The translations under genes and the position numbers were made by a program. A stretch of 64,000 nucleotides of DNA from Mycolicibacterium mageritense (GTDB lineage: Bacteria > Actinomycetota > Actinomycetes > Mycobacteriales > Mycobacteriaceae): NCBI RefSeq assembly GCF_010727475.1, contig NZ_AP022567.1, forward strand, positions 5,704,001 to 5,768,000. The letters are read 5' to 3'. Shown in pieces: positions 24,874 through 33,580 of the stretch. Each line of letters begins with the position of its first letter. Positions within the stretch are counted from its first letter, which is position 1. The notes beneath the pieces were generated by a model, which made no database searches, was not told the DNA's origin, and was given only the letters and a program-made list of their open reading frames with translations.

Positions 24874-25614
24874 ATGACGGCCGAACCGGATCCGCAGTCG
24901 AGCACCGCCGCCGAGGCGGCGGCCGATGCCTTGTTGCGTCCGGTTCGGCTGGGCAACGCATTCGAGGACACCGTGGGCCGGCTCTTGGAGACCATCCGCC
25001 TCGGCGTGCTCGCGCCCGGTGAGTCGCTGCCCCCCGAGCGTGAGCTCGCGACCCGGCTCGGGGTCAGCCGCGACACGGTCCGCGAAGCCATCAAGTCGCT
25101 GGCCGACGCCGGCTACCTGGTGTCCAAACGGGGGCGCTACGGCGGCACGTTCCTCGCCGACGAGTTACCGACACTGGCGCCGACCAGCCAGCGGTTCACG
25201 CGTGAAGAGATCGACGATGCGTTGCGGCTGCGGGAGATCCTCGAAGTCGGGGCGGCCCGGATGGCTGCGGGGCGCACGCTCAGCGCGGCCGAGCGCGACG
25301 GGCTCTACTCGCGGCTGGCCGATGTGCGCGGTGCCGACCCCGACGACTATCGCCGGCTCGACTCCCGGCTGCACCTGGCGATCGCCGAGGCGGCGGGCTG
25401 CCCGTCACTGGTGCCGCTCGTCGCGGAGAACCGGATGCGGCTCAACGCGTTGCTCGATCAGATCCCATTGCTGCCGCGCAACATCGCGCACTCCGACGAA
25501 CAACACGAGACGATCGTCATCGCCATCCTCGCCGGTGACGCCGACGGCGCCGCGGCCGCGATGCTGACCCACGTCGGAGGCTCGGCGGCCCTGCTGCACG
25601 GCTTCCTGGATTAA
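24874..25614 (+). CDS. GntR family regulator, FadR subfamily
   Basis: 246 aa, ATG 12 bases after the SDR stop. The N-terminal winged helix has GESLPPERELATRLGVSRDT and an AIKSLADAGYLVSKRGRYGG wing. The all-helical FCD ligand domain (about 105-240) has conserved metal-type positions such as Asp and His in SRLHLAIAEAAGC and HSDEQHETIV. Last gene of the glnA4 run and the obvious candidate to control it and the divergent permease. FadR-type proteins usually respond to a small acid; the ligand is unknown. Confidence 0.88.
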   Translation: MTAEPDPQSSTAAEAAADALLRPVRLGNAFEDTVGRLLETIRLGVLAPGESLPPERELATRLGVSRDTVREAIKSLADAGYLVSKRGRYGGTFLADELPTLAPTSQRFTREEIDDALRLREILEVGAARMAAGRTLSAAERDGLYSRLADVRGADPDDYRRLDSRLHLAIAEAAGCPSLVPLVAENRMRLNALLDQIPLLPRNIAHSDEQHETIVIAILAGDADGAAAAMLTHVGGSAALLHGFLD

Positions 25615-25623
25615 ATTGGGGAC

Positions 25624-25953
25624 GTGGTCCAACCGGGCAATCAGGCGCAGGTCGAGCAGGCGTCGTCGGCTCTGGCCGACGTGGACGCGGCCGGCTGGGC
25701 CCGGCGGTTCGACCTGCTCTCGGATGCCCACCGTTTGGAGATCCTGCTCGGCCTGCACCGCGCGCCCGGCATCTGCGTCAGCGACCTCGCCGCCGCGTTG
25801 GGCAGGTCGGAAAATGCTGTCTCGCAAGCCCTCCGGGTATTGCGCGATCAGGGTTGGGTGACGTCGACCCGCGTGGGCCGGATGGTGAGCTACCGCCTGG
25901 AAGACGAGGTCGTGCACGATCTGCTGCATTGGATCGGAGCCAGGCACGGCTGA
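25624..25953 (+). CDS. ArsR/SmtB family regulator, probable Ni/Co sensor
   Basis: 109 aa from GTG 25624, 9 bases after the GntR stop. Single winged helix: DAHRLEILLGLHRAPGIC, VSDLAAALGRSENAVSQALR and VLRDQGWVTSTRVGRMV. The C-terminus DEVVHDLLHWIGARHG carries three His and acidic residues of the kind used by NmtR/KmtR-type nickel-cobalt sensors. Directly upstream of nicT, with an inverted repeat in between, so it probably represses cobalt/nickel uptake when metal is plentiful. Metal specificity is inferred from the neighbour. Confidence 0.82.
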   Translation: MVQPGNQAQVEQASSALADVDAAGWARRFDLLSDAHRLEILLGLHRAPGICVSDLAAALGRSENAVSQALRVLRDQGWVTSTRVGRMVSYRLEDEVVHDLLHWIGARHG

Positions 25954-25961
25954 AGCCCGCG

Positions 25962-25995
25962 CTCATCTGTTTATCTAGACAGGTGAAAAGATGAG
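25962..25995. promoter_or_regulatory. Inverted repeat upstream of nicT (ArsR operator candidate)
   Basis: Nested dyads in the 57-base arsR-nicT gap. The outer arms are CTCATC (25962-25967) and GATGAG (25990-25995). The inner arms are CATCTGT (25964-25970) and ACAGGTG (25979-25985), 6 of 7 matching, with an 8-base spacer. The size and AT-rich centre fit an ArsR-family operator. Confidence 0.5.
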
Positions 25996-26010
25996 GCTTA
26001 GGCTCGGCCG

Positions 26011-27105
26011 ATGAGCATCGGCGCGCCGACCGAGAGCACCGCACCTGCCCGCTTCGATCGCGCCGACTGGATGTCGATCGCCACCGTCGGTGGCATCGTG
26101 GCCGCGTTGCACGTGGTCGGCTGGGGCGTGCTGGTGTTCGGGGTGGCGCCACAGCACATCACGCTCGGTTCGGCCGGCGTATTCGGTGTCGGCCTCGGCG
26201 TCACCGCGTACCTGCTCGGCGTGCGGCACGCGTTCGACGCCGACCACATCGCCGTCATCGACAACACGACCCGCAAGCTGGTCGGCGAAGGCACCCGGTC
26301 CCTGTCCGCCGGGTTCTGGTTCTCGCTGGGGCATTCGAGTGTGGTCTTCGGGCTCGCACTGTTGCTGGCGTTGGGAGTCCGGGCCCTGGTGGGGCCCGTG
26401 CAGGACGAGAACTCGGTGACGCTGCAGACCCTGGGTCTGATCGGCTCGCTGGTGGCCGGGACGTTCCTCATCCTGATCGGTCTGACGAATCTGGTTGCCG
26501 CGGTGGGCATCGCCAAGGTGTTCCGGGCCATGCGCACGGGCGAATTCGACGAAGCCGAGTTGGAACGCCAGCTGCAGCAGCGCGGCTTCCTGGCCAGGCT
26601 GCTGGGCCGCGTGATGCGCCGGGTCAGCAAGCCGTGGCACCTGTACCCCGTCGGCTTCCTCATGGGCCTGGGGTTCGACACCGCGACCCAGGTCGCGCTG
26701 TTGGTGCTGGCGGCCGGCACGGCGGCGTTCACACTGCCGTGGTACGCGATCCTGGTGTTGCCGGTGCTCTTCGCCGCGGGCATGAGCCTGTTCGACAGCC
26801 TCGACGGCATCTTCATGGCACGTGCCTACGGCTGGGCCTTCCTCCAGCCCATCCGCAAGGTCTACTACAACCTGACCGTCACGGTGCTCTCGGTCGTCGT
26901 CGCACTGGTGATCGGGGTCGTGGTGCTGGCAGGCCTGCTCGTCGAGCGGCTCGGCATCACGTCGGGCCCGCTCGCGGTCATCGGTTCGGCCGATCTCGAA
27001 TTCGTCGGATTCGCGATCGTCGGCCTGTTCGTCGTGAGCTGGCTAGTGGCCCTGGGGATCTGGCGCTTCGGCCGGATCGAGGAACGCTGGAGCGCCCAGG
27101 CCTGA
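26011..27105 (+). CDS. nicT: NiCoT family nickel/cobalt transporter
   Basis: 364 aa, about 8 membrane segments. It carries the family signature in helix II, RHAFDADHIAVIDNTTRK, with His73, Asp78 and His79 as metal-selectivity residues, plus GFDTATQVALL and SLGHSSVVF signatures. It brings Ni2+ or Co2+ into the cytoplasm. Given the six cobalamin-type genes in this window, cobalt supply for B12 is a likely purpose, though nickel for urease or hydrogenase is possible. Homologue of Rv2856. Convergent with mtr. Confidence 0.93.
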   Translation: MSIGAPTESTAPARFDRADWMSIATVGGIVAALHVVGWGVLVFGVAPQHITLGSAGVFGVGLGVTAYLLGVRHAFDADHIAVIDNTTRKLVGEGTRSLSAGFWFSLGHSSVVFGLALLLALGVRALVGPVQDENSVTLQTLGLIGSLVAGTFLILIGLTNLVAAVGIAKVFRAMRTGEFDEAELERQLQQRGFLARLLGRVMRRVSKPWHLYPVGFLMGLGFDTATQVALLVLAAGTAAFTLPWYAILVLPVLFAAGMSLFDSLDGIFMARAYGWAFLQPIRKVYYNLTVTVLSVVVALVIGVVVLAGLLVERLGITSGPLAVIGSADLEFVGFAIVGLFVVSWLVALGIWRFGRIEERWSAQA

Positions 27106-27110
27106 CGGCA

Positions 27111-28499
27111 TCAGCCCGCGGTCAACCCCAGCAACGCGTTCTCGATCACCTCGGGCAATGCCGGGTGAATCCAGTACTGCCCGCGGGCGATCTCCTCGGC
27201 GGTCTGCCCGAAGCTCATGGCCTGGATCAGCGGCTGGACGATCGTCGACGCCTGATAGCCCATGATGTGAGCACCCAGGATCCGGCCCGTCGCCCGGTCG
27301 CCGATGAGCTTGGCGATCCCGGTCGTGTCCTCCATCGCCCAGCCGTAGGCGGTGTCGCCGTAGTCCTGGACCTTGGTCACGATGTCGTAGCCGGCCTCGC
27401 GGGCCTCGGCCTCGGTCAGCCCCACGGTGGCGATCTGCGGTTCGGTGAACACCGCCGACGGCACGAACCGGTGATCGCTGCGCACCAGGTTCTCGGTGTC
27501 GTCCCAGTCCCGCAGCAGGTTCTCCCTGACCACGCGGGATTCGTGGTTGGCGACATGCTTGAGCTGATAGTCCGACGACACGTCGCCCAGCGCGAAAATG
27601 CCCGGCGCCGTGGTGCGTTGGAAGTCGTCGACGATCACGCGACCGTCCTCGTCGACCTCGACGCCGGCGAGTTCGGCGTCGAGCAGATCACCGTTGGGAA
27701 TCCGGCCGGTGGCCACGAGCAGCATGTCGGCGGGCAGGGTTTCGCCGTCGTCGAGCTCGAGCACGATGCGGTCGCCCTCCTGATGCGAGCCGACGACGTT
27801 CTCGTGCGTCCGCAGATCCCACTTCTCGGCGGCCAGCGCGCTGAACCGGTGGCAGATGGTCTCGTCGCAGTGGGTGAGCAGACCCGAGCCGCGCACCACG
27901 ATGGTGACCCGCACACCCAACGCCGAGAACACGTGCGCGAACTCGGCCGACACGAACCCGCCGCCGACGATCACGAGATGCTCGGGCAGCTCGGGAATGC
28001 GCATGATGTCGTCACTGGTGTAGTAGGTGACCCCGCAGCCCACGATGGCCGGCGGGATGAACGTGCGCGATCCGGCGGCGATCACCACCTGATCGCTGCT
28101 GAACTCCTCGCCGGCCTCGGTGCGCAGCGTGTAGCGGCCGTCGGCGGTCTTGGGGCCGAACCGGGTGTGGCTCGCGTACACCGTGATGTCCGGGTTGGAC
28201 CGCCGGTAGTCCTCGCCACCTGCCGCGATCGGATCGATCCGGCCGAACACCCGCTCGACGATGTCAGGCCAGCGCACCTTGTCGATGTGGGAGTCGATGC
28301 CGTAGCGGGCGCTGTCGCGGATGGTGTGGGCGACCTCGGCGGCGTAGACGAACATCTTGGTGGGGATGCAGCCGACGTTGAGGCACGTGCCGCCGAACGT
28401 GCCCTGCTCGCAGATGGCCACCTTCTTGCCTGCGTAGCGGTCGTCGAGGATGCTGTTGCCCGAGCCGGTGCCGATGATTGTCAGGTCGTAGTGCTCCAC
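27111..28499 (-). CDS. mtr: Mycothione reductase
   Basis: 462 aa from GTG 28499. A flavoprotein disulfide reductase that keeps mycothiol, the actinobacterial thiol, reduced with NADPH. FAD motif IIGTGSGNSILDD, redox pair Cys39/Cys44 in GGTCLNVGCIPTK, NAD(P) motif VIVGGGFVSAEFAHVFSALG, and C-terminal base His445/Glu450 in IHPALPEV. It closely matches M. tuberculosis Mtr (Rv2855, 459 aa) as remembered. The upstream hydrolase gene on the same strand ends 9 bases before its start, so the two form an operon. Confidence 0.97.
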   Translation of the reverse strand: MEHYDLTIIGTGSGNSILDDRYAGKKVAICEQGTFGGTCLNVGCIPTKMFVYAAEVAHTIRDSARYGIDSHIDKVRWPDIVERVFGRIDPIAAGGEDYRRSNPDITVYASHTRFGPKTADGRYTLRTEAGEEFSSDQVVIAAGSRTFIPPAIVGCGVTYYTSDDIMRIPELPEHLVIVGGGFVSAEFAHVFSALGVRVTIVVRGSGLLTHCDETICHRFSALAAEKWDLRTHENVVGSHQEGDRIVLELDDGETLPADMLLVATGRIPNGDLLDAELAGVEVDEDGRVIVDDFQRTTAPGIFALGDVSSDYQLKHVANHESRVVRENLLRDWDDTENLVRSDHRFVPSAVFTEPQIATVGLTEAEAREAGYDIVTKVQDYGDTAYGWAMEDTTGIAKLIGDRATGRILGAHIMGYQASTIVQPLIQAMSFGQTAEEIARGQYWIHPALPEVIENALLGLTAG

Positions 28500-28508
28500 G
28501 CGCCGTCC

Positions 28509-29528
28509 CTATCCGGAAGATGGTGTGTTCGAGGGGGATTGCAGTTGCAGGTAGTGGTCCAGCCACTGTTCGAGCTCGCGGTAGGCAGCTGCCCGCGGAT
28601 CGGCCAGAGACAAGAACACGTCGTGTTTGGCGTCGACGATGGGACAGATCGTGCTCCGGTTCCCGACGCAGCCCGACCACCTCGCGATCTGCGTGACGTC
28701 GAGCACCGCGTCGCCGCGCTGGATCACCGCGGGGTCTGGTGTTTCCGCGACGCTGTGATCGGACCGCAGGATCAGGTTCGGCACCCCGACGTCGAGGCCG
28801 CGGTGCAGACGCGCCTGCCCCCGCCGGATCGCGTTGATCCAGCCGAACGTCACCGGGAACCCGCCCAGCGGCTTCCAGTCGAGGTTGTAGTCGAACTCGC
28901 CGCCGTAGTCGCGGTGCAGGCTTGTGCCGTAGCCGCCTTCGGTGGGTTTGCGGACCACGGTGAGCTTGCGCAGCCGGGCCAACGCGATCAGGGCCGCCGA
29001 CGTCGGGGCGGTGCGCAGGATCGCCGGCCCGTGCAGGTCGAAGAACGGGCTGTTGAGGATGAGCCCACGCACGTTGTGGGCCGTGAGCGCGTCGCGTTGG
29101 CGCAGCCGGTCGGTGAACAACGTGACGATCAATCCGCCGGCCGAGTGGCCGTACAGGCAGACCTTGGCGTTGCCCGTGTCGGCCGCGACGATCTCGAGGG
29201 CCCGCAGCAGTTCGGTGTCGTAGTGCGACAGGTCGGTGGTGAAATGCGGCGTCTGACCGTCGCGTCGGGAGCGTCCGCACTTGTGCAGGTCGATCGCGTA
29301 GAACGCGAACCCGCGCTCGGCGAACTTCTCGGCGAGTTCGGTGTGGAAGAAGTAGTCGGTATAGCCGTGCAACGCGAGGACCGCGTGCTCGTATCGGGCG
29401 GCATCCGACCGGCGGACGAGGGTCGCGACGAGATCGCCCTCGCCGTGCGGATCCGGGCCGAGCGTGATGGTGTGCTGCCAGAAGCCGGGCAGTACATCCG
29501 GCTCCCAGTCGGGCTCCCGTGACGTCAC
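28509..29528 (-). CDS. Alpha/beta hydrolase, monoacylglycerol lipase-like
   Basis: 339 aa from GTG 29528. Serine hydrolase fold of the S33/Hydrolase_4 group: LALHGYTDYFFHTELAEKF (oxyanion), nucleophile GHSAGG in KVCLYGHSAGGL, RGLILNSPFFDL, acid Asp near LILRSDHS, and catalytic His in VDAKHDVFLS. Likely hydrolyses a lipid or xenobiotic ester; no signal peptide is seen. Homologue of Rv2854, cotranscribed with mtr (9-base gap). The physiological substrate is unknown. Confidence 0.87.
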   Translation of the reverse strand: MTSREPDWEPDVLPGFWQHTITLGPDPHGEGDLVATLVRRSDAARYEHAVLALHGYTDYFFHTELAEKFAERGFAFYAIDLHKCGRSRRDGQTPHFTTDLSHYDTELLRALEIVAADTGNAKVCLYGHSAGGLIVTLFTDRLRQRDALTAHNVRGLILNSPFFDLHGPAILRTAPTSAALIALARLRKLTVVRKPTEGGYGTSLHRDYGGEFDYNLDWKPLGGFPVTFGWINAIRRGQARLHRGLDVGVPNLILRSDHSVAETPDPAVIQRGDAVLDVTQIARWSGCVGNRSTICPIVDAKHDVFLSLADPRAAAYRELEQWLDHYLQLQSPSNTPSSG

Positions 29529-29720
29529 GGTTTCACCCTACTGGCGTGGAGTTCTGCACGGCCGCAATGCGGATCCGAATCCGGCCGGGTCGGCCCGGCA
29601 CTGGTGACGAACAGCACGCGATAGGCCTGGCAACTGGGAATCGGGCTCACGATAACCTGAGCATCAAGGAACAGCCGTCCGCGGTGACGGGCAAGCGCGA
29701 TATGAAGGACGAGCGATCAG

Positions 29721-31223
29721 GTGTCTGAGGCAAAGGTAGCTGGGACCACGAAGACTGACGTCGTTCTGGTGGGCGCCGGAATCATGAGCGCCACCCTGGG
29801 CGCGCTCATTCGGCTGCTCGAGCCGAACTGGTCCATCACACTCATCGAGCGACTGGACGGCGCCGCGGCCGAGAGCAGCGACCCGTGGAACAACGCAGGT
29901 ACGGGGCACTCGGCGCTGTGTGAGCTGAACTACACCCCCGAGAACAGCGATGGCACGATCGACATCGCCAAGGCCGTCAACGTCAACGAACAGTTCCAGG
30001 TCTCGCGGCAGTTCTGGGCGTACGCGGCCGAGAACGGCGTGCTGCCCGACGTCCGCAGCTTCCTCAACCCCATTCCGCACGTCAGCTTCGTGCACGGCGC
30101 GGAAAATGTCGCCTACCTCAAGCGCCGCTACGAGGCGCTGGTCGGCAATCCCCTGTTCGCGTCAATGGAGTTCATCGACGACAAGGACGAGTTCACCCGC
30201 CGGTTGCCGTTCATGGCCAAGGGCCGTGACTTCTCCGATCCGGTCGCGCTCAACTGGACGCAGGCCGGCACCGACGTCGACTTCGGCTCACTGTCGCGCC
30301 AGCTGATCGGGTACACCGCCCAACGCGGCATGGACACGCTGTTCGGGCACGAGGTGCGCAATCTGCGCAAGGAGTCCGACGGCAGTTGGACGCTCAAGGT
30401 GACCAACCGGCGCACGGGCGGCAAGCGCAAGATCAACGCGAAGTTCGTGTTCGTCGGCGCCGGCGGGGGCGCGCTGCCGCTGCTGCAGAAATCGGGCATC
30501 CCCGAGGCCAAGGGCTTCGGTGGTTTCCCGGTCGGGGGTGCGTTCCTGCGCACCGACAACCAGGCGCTGACCGCGGCTCATCAGGCCAAGGTGTACGGGC
30601 TGCCGCCGCTCGGCGCGCCGCCGATGTCGGTGCCGCACCTGGACACCCGCATCATCAACGGGAAGTCCTGGCTGCTGTTCGGCCCGTTCGCCGGCTGGAC
30701 CCCCAAGTTCCTCAAGCAGGGCAAGTTCACCGACCTGCCGCTCTCGGTCAAGCCCGACAACCTGATGTCGATGGTCGGCGTCGGCCTCACCGAGTTCGGC
30801 CTGGTCAACTACCTCATCGGCCAGCTGCTGCTCAGCGAGGCCGCCCGCGTCGACACTCTGCGTGAATTCGCGCCCAGCGCAGTCGATTCCGATTGGGAGC
30901 TGGACATCGCCGGTCAGCGCGTACAGGTGATCCGGCGCAAGGGTGCCGGCGGCGTGCTGGAGTTCGGCACCACGGTGCTCTCCGCGGCCGACGGCAGCAT
31001 CGCCGGGTTGCTCGGCGCCTCGCCGGGCGCCTCGACCGCCGTGCCCGCGATGCTCGACGTGCTGGAGCGGTGCTTCGCCGACCGGTACCAGGGGTGGCTG
31101 CCCAAGCTCAAGGAGATGGTGCCGTCGCTCGGCACCAAGCTGTCGAACGAGCCCAAGCTGTTCGAGGAAGTGTGGTCGTGGGGCACCCGGGCCCTTGACC
31201 TCGACACCCCGGTCACTGCGTGA
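29721..31223 (+). CDS. mqo: Malate:quinone oxidoreductase
   Basis: 500 aa from GTG 29721. FAD-dependent peripheral membrane enzyme that oxidises malate to oxaloacetate and passes electrons to menaquinone. N-terminal dinucleotide motif VVLVGAGIMSATLGALI, then SSDPWNNAGTGHSALCELNY, and C-terminal VLEFGTTVLSAADGSIAGLL. It aligns along its length with remembered Rv2852c. The 192 bases upstream hold its promoter but no motif I can defend. A PE_PGRS gene found at this place in M. tuberculosis is absent. Confidence 0.96.
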   Translation: MSEAKVAGTTKTDVVLVGAGIMSATLGALIRLLEPNWSITLIERLDGAAAESSDPWNNAGTGHSALCELNYTPENSDGTIDIAKAVNVNEQFQVSRQFWAYAAENGVLPDVRSFLNPIPHVSFVHGAENVAYLKRRYEALVGNPLFASMEFIDDKDEFTRRLPFMAKGRDFSDPVALNWTQAGTDVDFGSLSRQLIGYTAQRGMDTLFGHEVRNLRKESDGSWTLKVTNRRTGGKRKINAKFVFVGAGGGALPLLQKSGIPEAKGFGGFPVGGAFLRTDNQALTAAHQAKVYGLPPLGAPPMSVPHLDTRIINGKSWLLFGPFAGWTPKFLKQGKFTDLPLSVKPDNLMSMVGVGLTEFGLVNYLIGQLLLSEAARVDTLREFAPSAVDSDWELDIAGQRVQVIRRKGAGGVLEFGTTVLSAADGSIAGLLGASPGASTAVPAMLDVLERCFADRYQGWLPKLKEMVPSLGTKLSNEPKLFEEVWSWGTRALDLDTPVTA

Positions 31224-31236
31224 GGGTGGTCTGGGC

Positions 31237-31695
31237 ATGACGGTCGCACTGCGTCGGAGCTGGGCCAAGGATCTCGACGCGGCGACGCTCTATGAGCTGC
31301 TCAAGCTGCGGGTCGAGGTGTTCGTCGTCGAACAGGCCTGCCCGTATCCCGAGCTCGACGGCCGTGACCTGCTCGCCGAGACCCGGCACTTCTGGCTGGA
31401 AGGCCCGGACGGTCAGGTGATCTCCACGCTGCGGCTCATGGAAGAACATCCGGGCGGCGAGAAGGCCTTCCGCATCGGGCGGGTCTGCACCAACCGCAGC
31501 GAACGCGGGCGCGGCCACACCACGCGACTGCTGCAGGCCGCGCTGGCCGAGGTCGGCGACTATCCGTGCCACATCAATTCCCAGACGTATCTGGAGGACA
31601 TGTACGCCCAGCACGGCTTCGTCCGCGACGGTGACGAGTTTCTCGACGACGGCATCCCGCACGTGCCGATGGTGCGGCCGGGGAGTCCCTCGTGA
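31237..31695 (+). CDS. GNAT family N-acetyltransferase (ElaA-like)
   Basis: 152 aa, ATG 31237, 13 bases after mqo. ElaA-type GNAT: LYELLKLRVEVFVVEQACPY at the front, then acetyl-CoA loop IGRVCTNRSERGRGHTTRLL and INSQTYLEDMYAQHGFV. Homologue of Rv2851c. Its stop overlaps the start of the chelatase gene (GTGA), so it is part of the same transcript. Substrate unknown. Confidence 0.88.
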   Translation: MTVALRRSWAKDLDAATLYELLKLRVEVFVVEQACPYPELDGRDLLAETRHFWLEGPDGQVISTLRLMEEHPGGEKAFRIGRVCTNRSERGRGHTTRLLQAALAEVGDYPCHINSQTYLEDMYAQHGFVRDGDEFLDDGIPHVPMVRPGSPS

Positions 31696-33569
31696 CGGTC
31701 GAGTACCCGTTCAGCGCGCTTGTCGGGCAGGACCGGCTACGGCTGGCCCTGGTGTTGTGCGCGGTACGCCCCGAGATCGGCGGGGTGCTGATCCGCGGCG
31801 AGAAGGGCACCGCGAAATCGACGGCGGTGCGGGGCCTGGCCGCGGTGCTGCGCGAGGTGGACGACGAGGCCCGGCTCGTGGAGCTGCCCATCGGGGCCAC
31901 CGAGGACCGCGTCGTCGGCTCACTGGACCTGCAGAAGGTGTTGCGCGACGGCGAACACGCGTTCTCGCCCGGCCTGCTGGCCCGCGCGCACGGCGGCGTG
32001 CTGTACGTCGACGAGGTCAACCTCCTGCACGATCATCTGGTCGACGTGCTGCTCGACGCGGCCGCGATGGGCCGGGTGCACGTGGAACGCGACGGCATAT
32101 CGCATTCGCACGAGGCCAGGTTCGTCCTGATCGGCACCATGAATCCCGAAGAGGGCGAGCTGCGTCCGCAATTGCTGGACCGGTTCGGCCTGACCGTGGA
32201 CGTCGCGGCATCGCGTGACGTCGACGTGCGGGTCGAGGTGATCCGGTCGCGCATGGACTACGAAGCCGACCCGGAGGGATTCGGCGGTCGCTACGCCGAG
32301 GCCGATGCCGAGGTCTCCCGGCGGATAGCCGCGGCGCGTGCGCTTGTCGGCTCGGTCATCTTGCCGGACAACGAGTTACGGCGTATCGCGGCGCTGTGCG
32401 CAGCGTTCGATGTGGACGGTATGCGGGCGGACCTCGTGGTGGCACGTACCGCGGTGGCGCACGCGGCGTGGCGTGGAGCCGCGACCGGGGCGAGCGGAGC
32501 GACGGGAAGTATCACCGTCGACGAAGAGGACATCCGCGTCGCGGCCGAACTCGCGCTGCCGCACCGCAGGCGGCGTGATCCGTTCGACGATCCGGGGCTG
32601 GACCCCGAGCGGCTCGACCAGGCCATGCAGCAGGCGGGGGAGTCCGCCGAACACGACGAGCCGGAGCCGGATCCCGATCCACCCGGTGGCGGTGACGGTG
32701 GTGGGCTGTCCACGGAAGGGCAAGCCGCGCCGGGCAATTCGCAGTCGTCGGCACCTCGGCAGAGTGCGCCGCCTGCGGCGGTGTTCCGCACCAAGGCCCT
32801 GGTGGTGCCGGGAATCGGTGAGGGCGCGCCGGGTCGACGGTCGCGGGCCCGCAACCGCACGGGCACGCCCATCGGGGCAACCGCCGAACCCGGTGCCGGG
32901 CACGGCTTGCACGTCTTCGGCACCCTGCTGGCCACGGCGGGCCGGCAGCGGGATGCCGGCCGCCCGCGCCCACAACCCGACGACGTCCGGCGCGCGATCC
33001 GCGAGGGTCGCGAAGGCAACCTGGTGATCTTCGTCGTCGACGCGTCGGGTTCGATGGCGGCCCGCGACCGCATGTCGGCGGTCGCGGGCGCGACGCTGTC
33101 GCTGTTGCGTGACGCCTATCAGCGTCGGGACAAGGTCGCGGTGATCACGTTCCGAGCCGACGACGCCCGGGTGCTGCTGCCACCGACATCGTCGGTGCAC
33201 ATCGCCGGCCGGCGGCTGGCCCGCTTCGACACCGGCGGCAAGACCCCACTGGCCCAAGGACTCCTGACGGCCCGTGACGTGGTCGTGCGTGAGAAGGCAC
33301 GTGACCGCGCGCGGCGGCCGCTTTTGGTGGTGTTGACCGACGGCCGTGCCACCGGGGGCCCCGATCCGCTCGGCCGGACCAGGACTGCCGCGGCCCGGCT
33401 GGTGGCCGAGGGGACTGCGGCCGTCGTCGTGGATTGTGAAACATCCTTCGTGCGACTGGGTTTGGCCGGACAGCTGGGTGAGCAACTCGGTGCGCCGGTG
33501 GTGCGGCTCGAGCAGCTGCACGCCGACGGGCTCACCAGGCTGGTCAAGACCCAGGCCGACGCCGCGTAG
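31692..33569 (+). CDS. Magnesium/cobalt chelatase ChlI-ChlD fusion-type subunit
   Basis: 625 aa from GTG 31692. AAA+ domain with Walker A RGEKGTAKST (35-44) and Walker B GVLYVDEVNLL, an acidic/proline linker (about 300-380), and a C-terminal von Willebrand A domain with the MIDAS DASGS (450-454). This combines the BchI and BchD roles of metal chelatases. Next to cobO, cobB and cysG in an organism without chlorophyll, it is most likely the ATPase partner of the cobaltochelatase CobN. Homologue of Rv2850c. CobN itself is not in the window. Confidence 0.88.
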   Translation: MTVEYPFSALVGQDRLRLALVLCAVRPEIGGVLIRGEKGTAKSTAVRGLAAVLREVDDEARLVELPIGATEDRVVGSLDLQKVLRDGEHAFSPGLLARAHGGVLYVDEVNLLHDHLVDVLLDAAAMGRVHVERDGISHSHEARFVLIGTMNPEEGELRPQLLDRFGLTVDVAASRDVDVRVEVIRSRMDYEADPEGFGGRYAEADAEVSRRIAAARALVGSVILPDNELRRIAALCAAFDVDGMRADLVVARTAVAHAAWRGAATGASGATGSITVDEEDIRVAAELALPHRRRRDPFDDPGLDPERLDQAMQQAGESAEHDEPEPDPDPPGGGDGGGLSTEGQAAPGNSQSSAPRQSAPPAAVFRTKALVVPGIGEGAPGRRSRARNRTGTPIGATAEPGAGHGLHVFGTLLATAGRQRDAGRPRPQPDDVRRAIREGREGNLVIFVVDASGSMAARDRMSAVAGATLSLLRDAYQRRDKVAVITFRADDARVLLPPTSSVHIAGRRLARFDTGGKTPLAQGLLTARDVVVREKARDRARRPLLVVLTDGRATGGPDPLGRTRTAAARLVAEGTAAVVVDCETSFVRLGLAGQLGEQLGAPVVRLEQLHADGLTRLVKTQADAA

Positions 33570-33580
33570 AGAGGACCGCC

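Noticed and set aside
26634..29522. A 962-codon open frame on the + strand over nicT, mtr and the hydrolase
   Set aside because: It runs antisense to mtr and the hydrolase, has GC-driven composition rich in Val, Gly, Arg and Asp, and matches no family; real genes with clear motifs cover the same bases.
29529..29720. tRNA or small RNA gene upstream of mqo
   Set aside because: No cloverleaf arms or TTCGA-type T-loop found; treated as promoter region.
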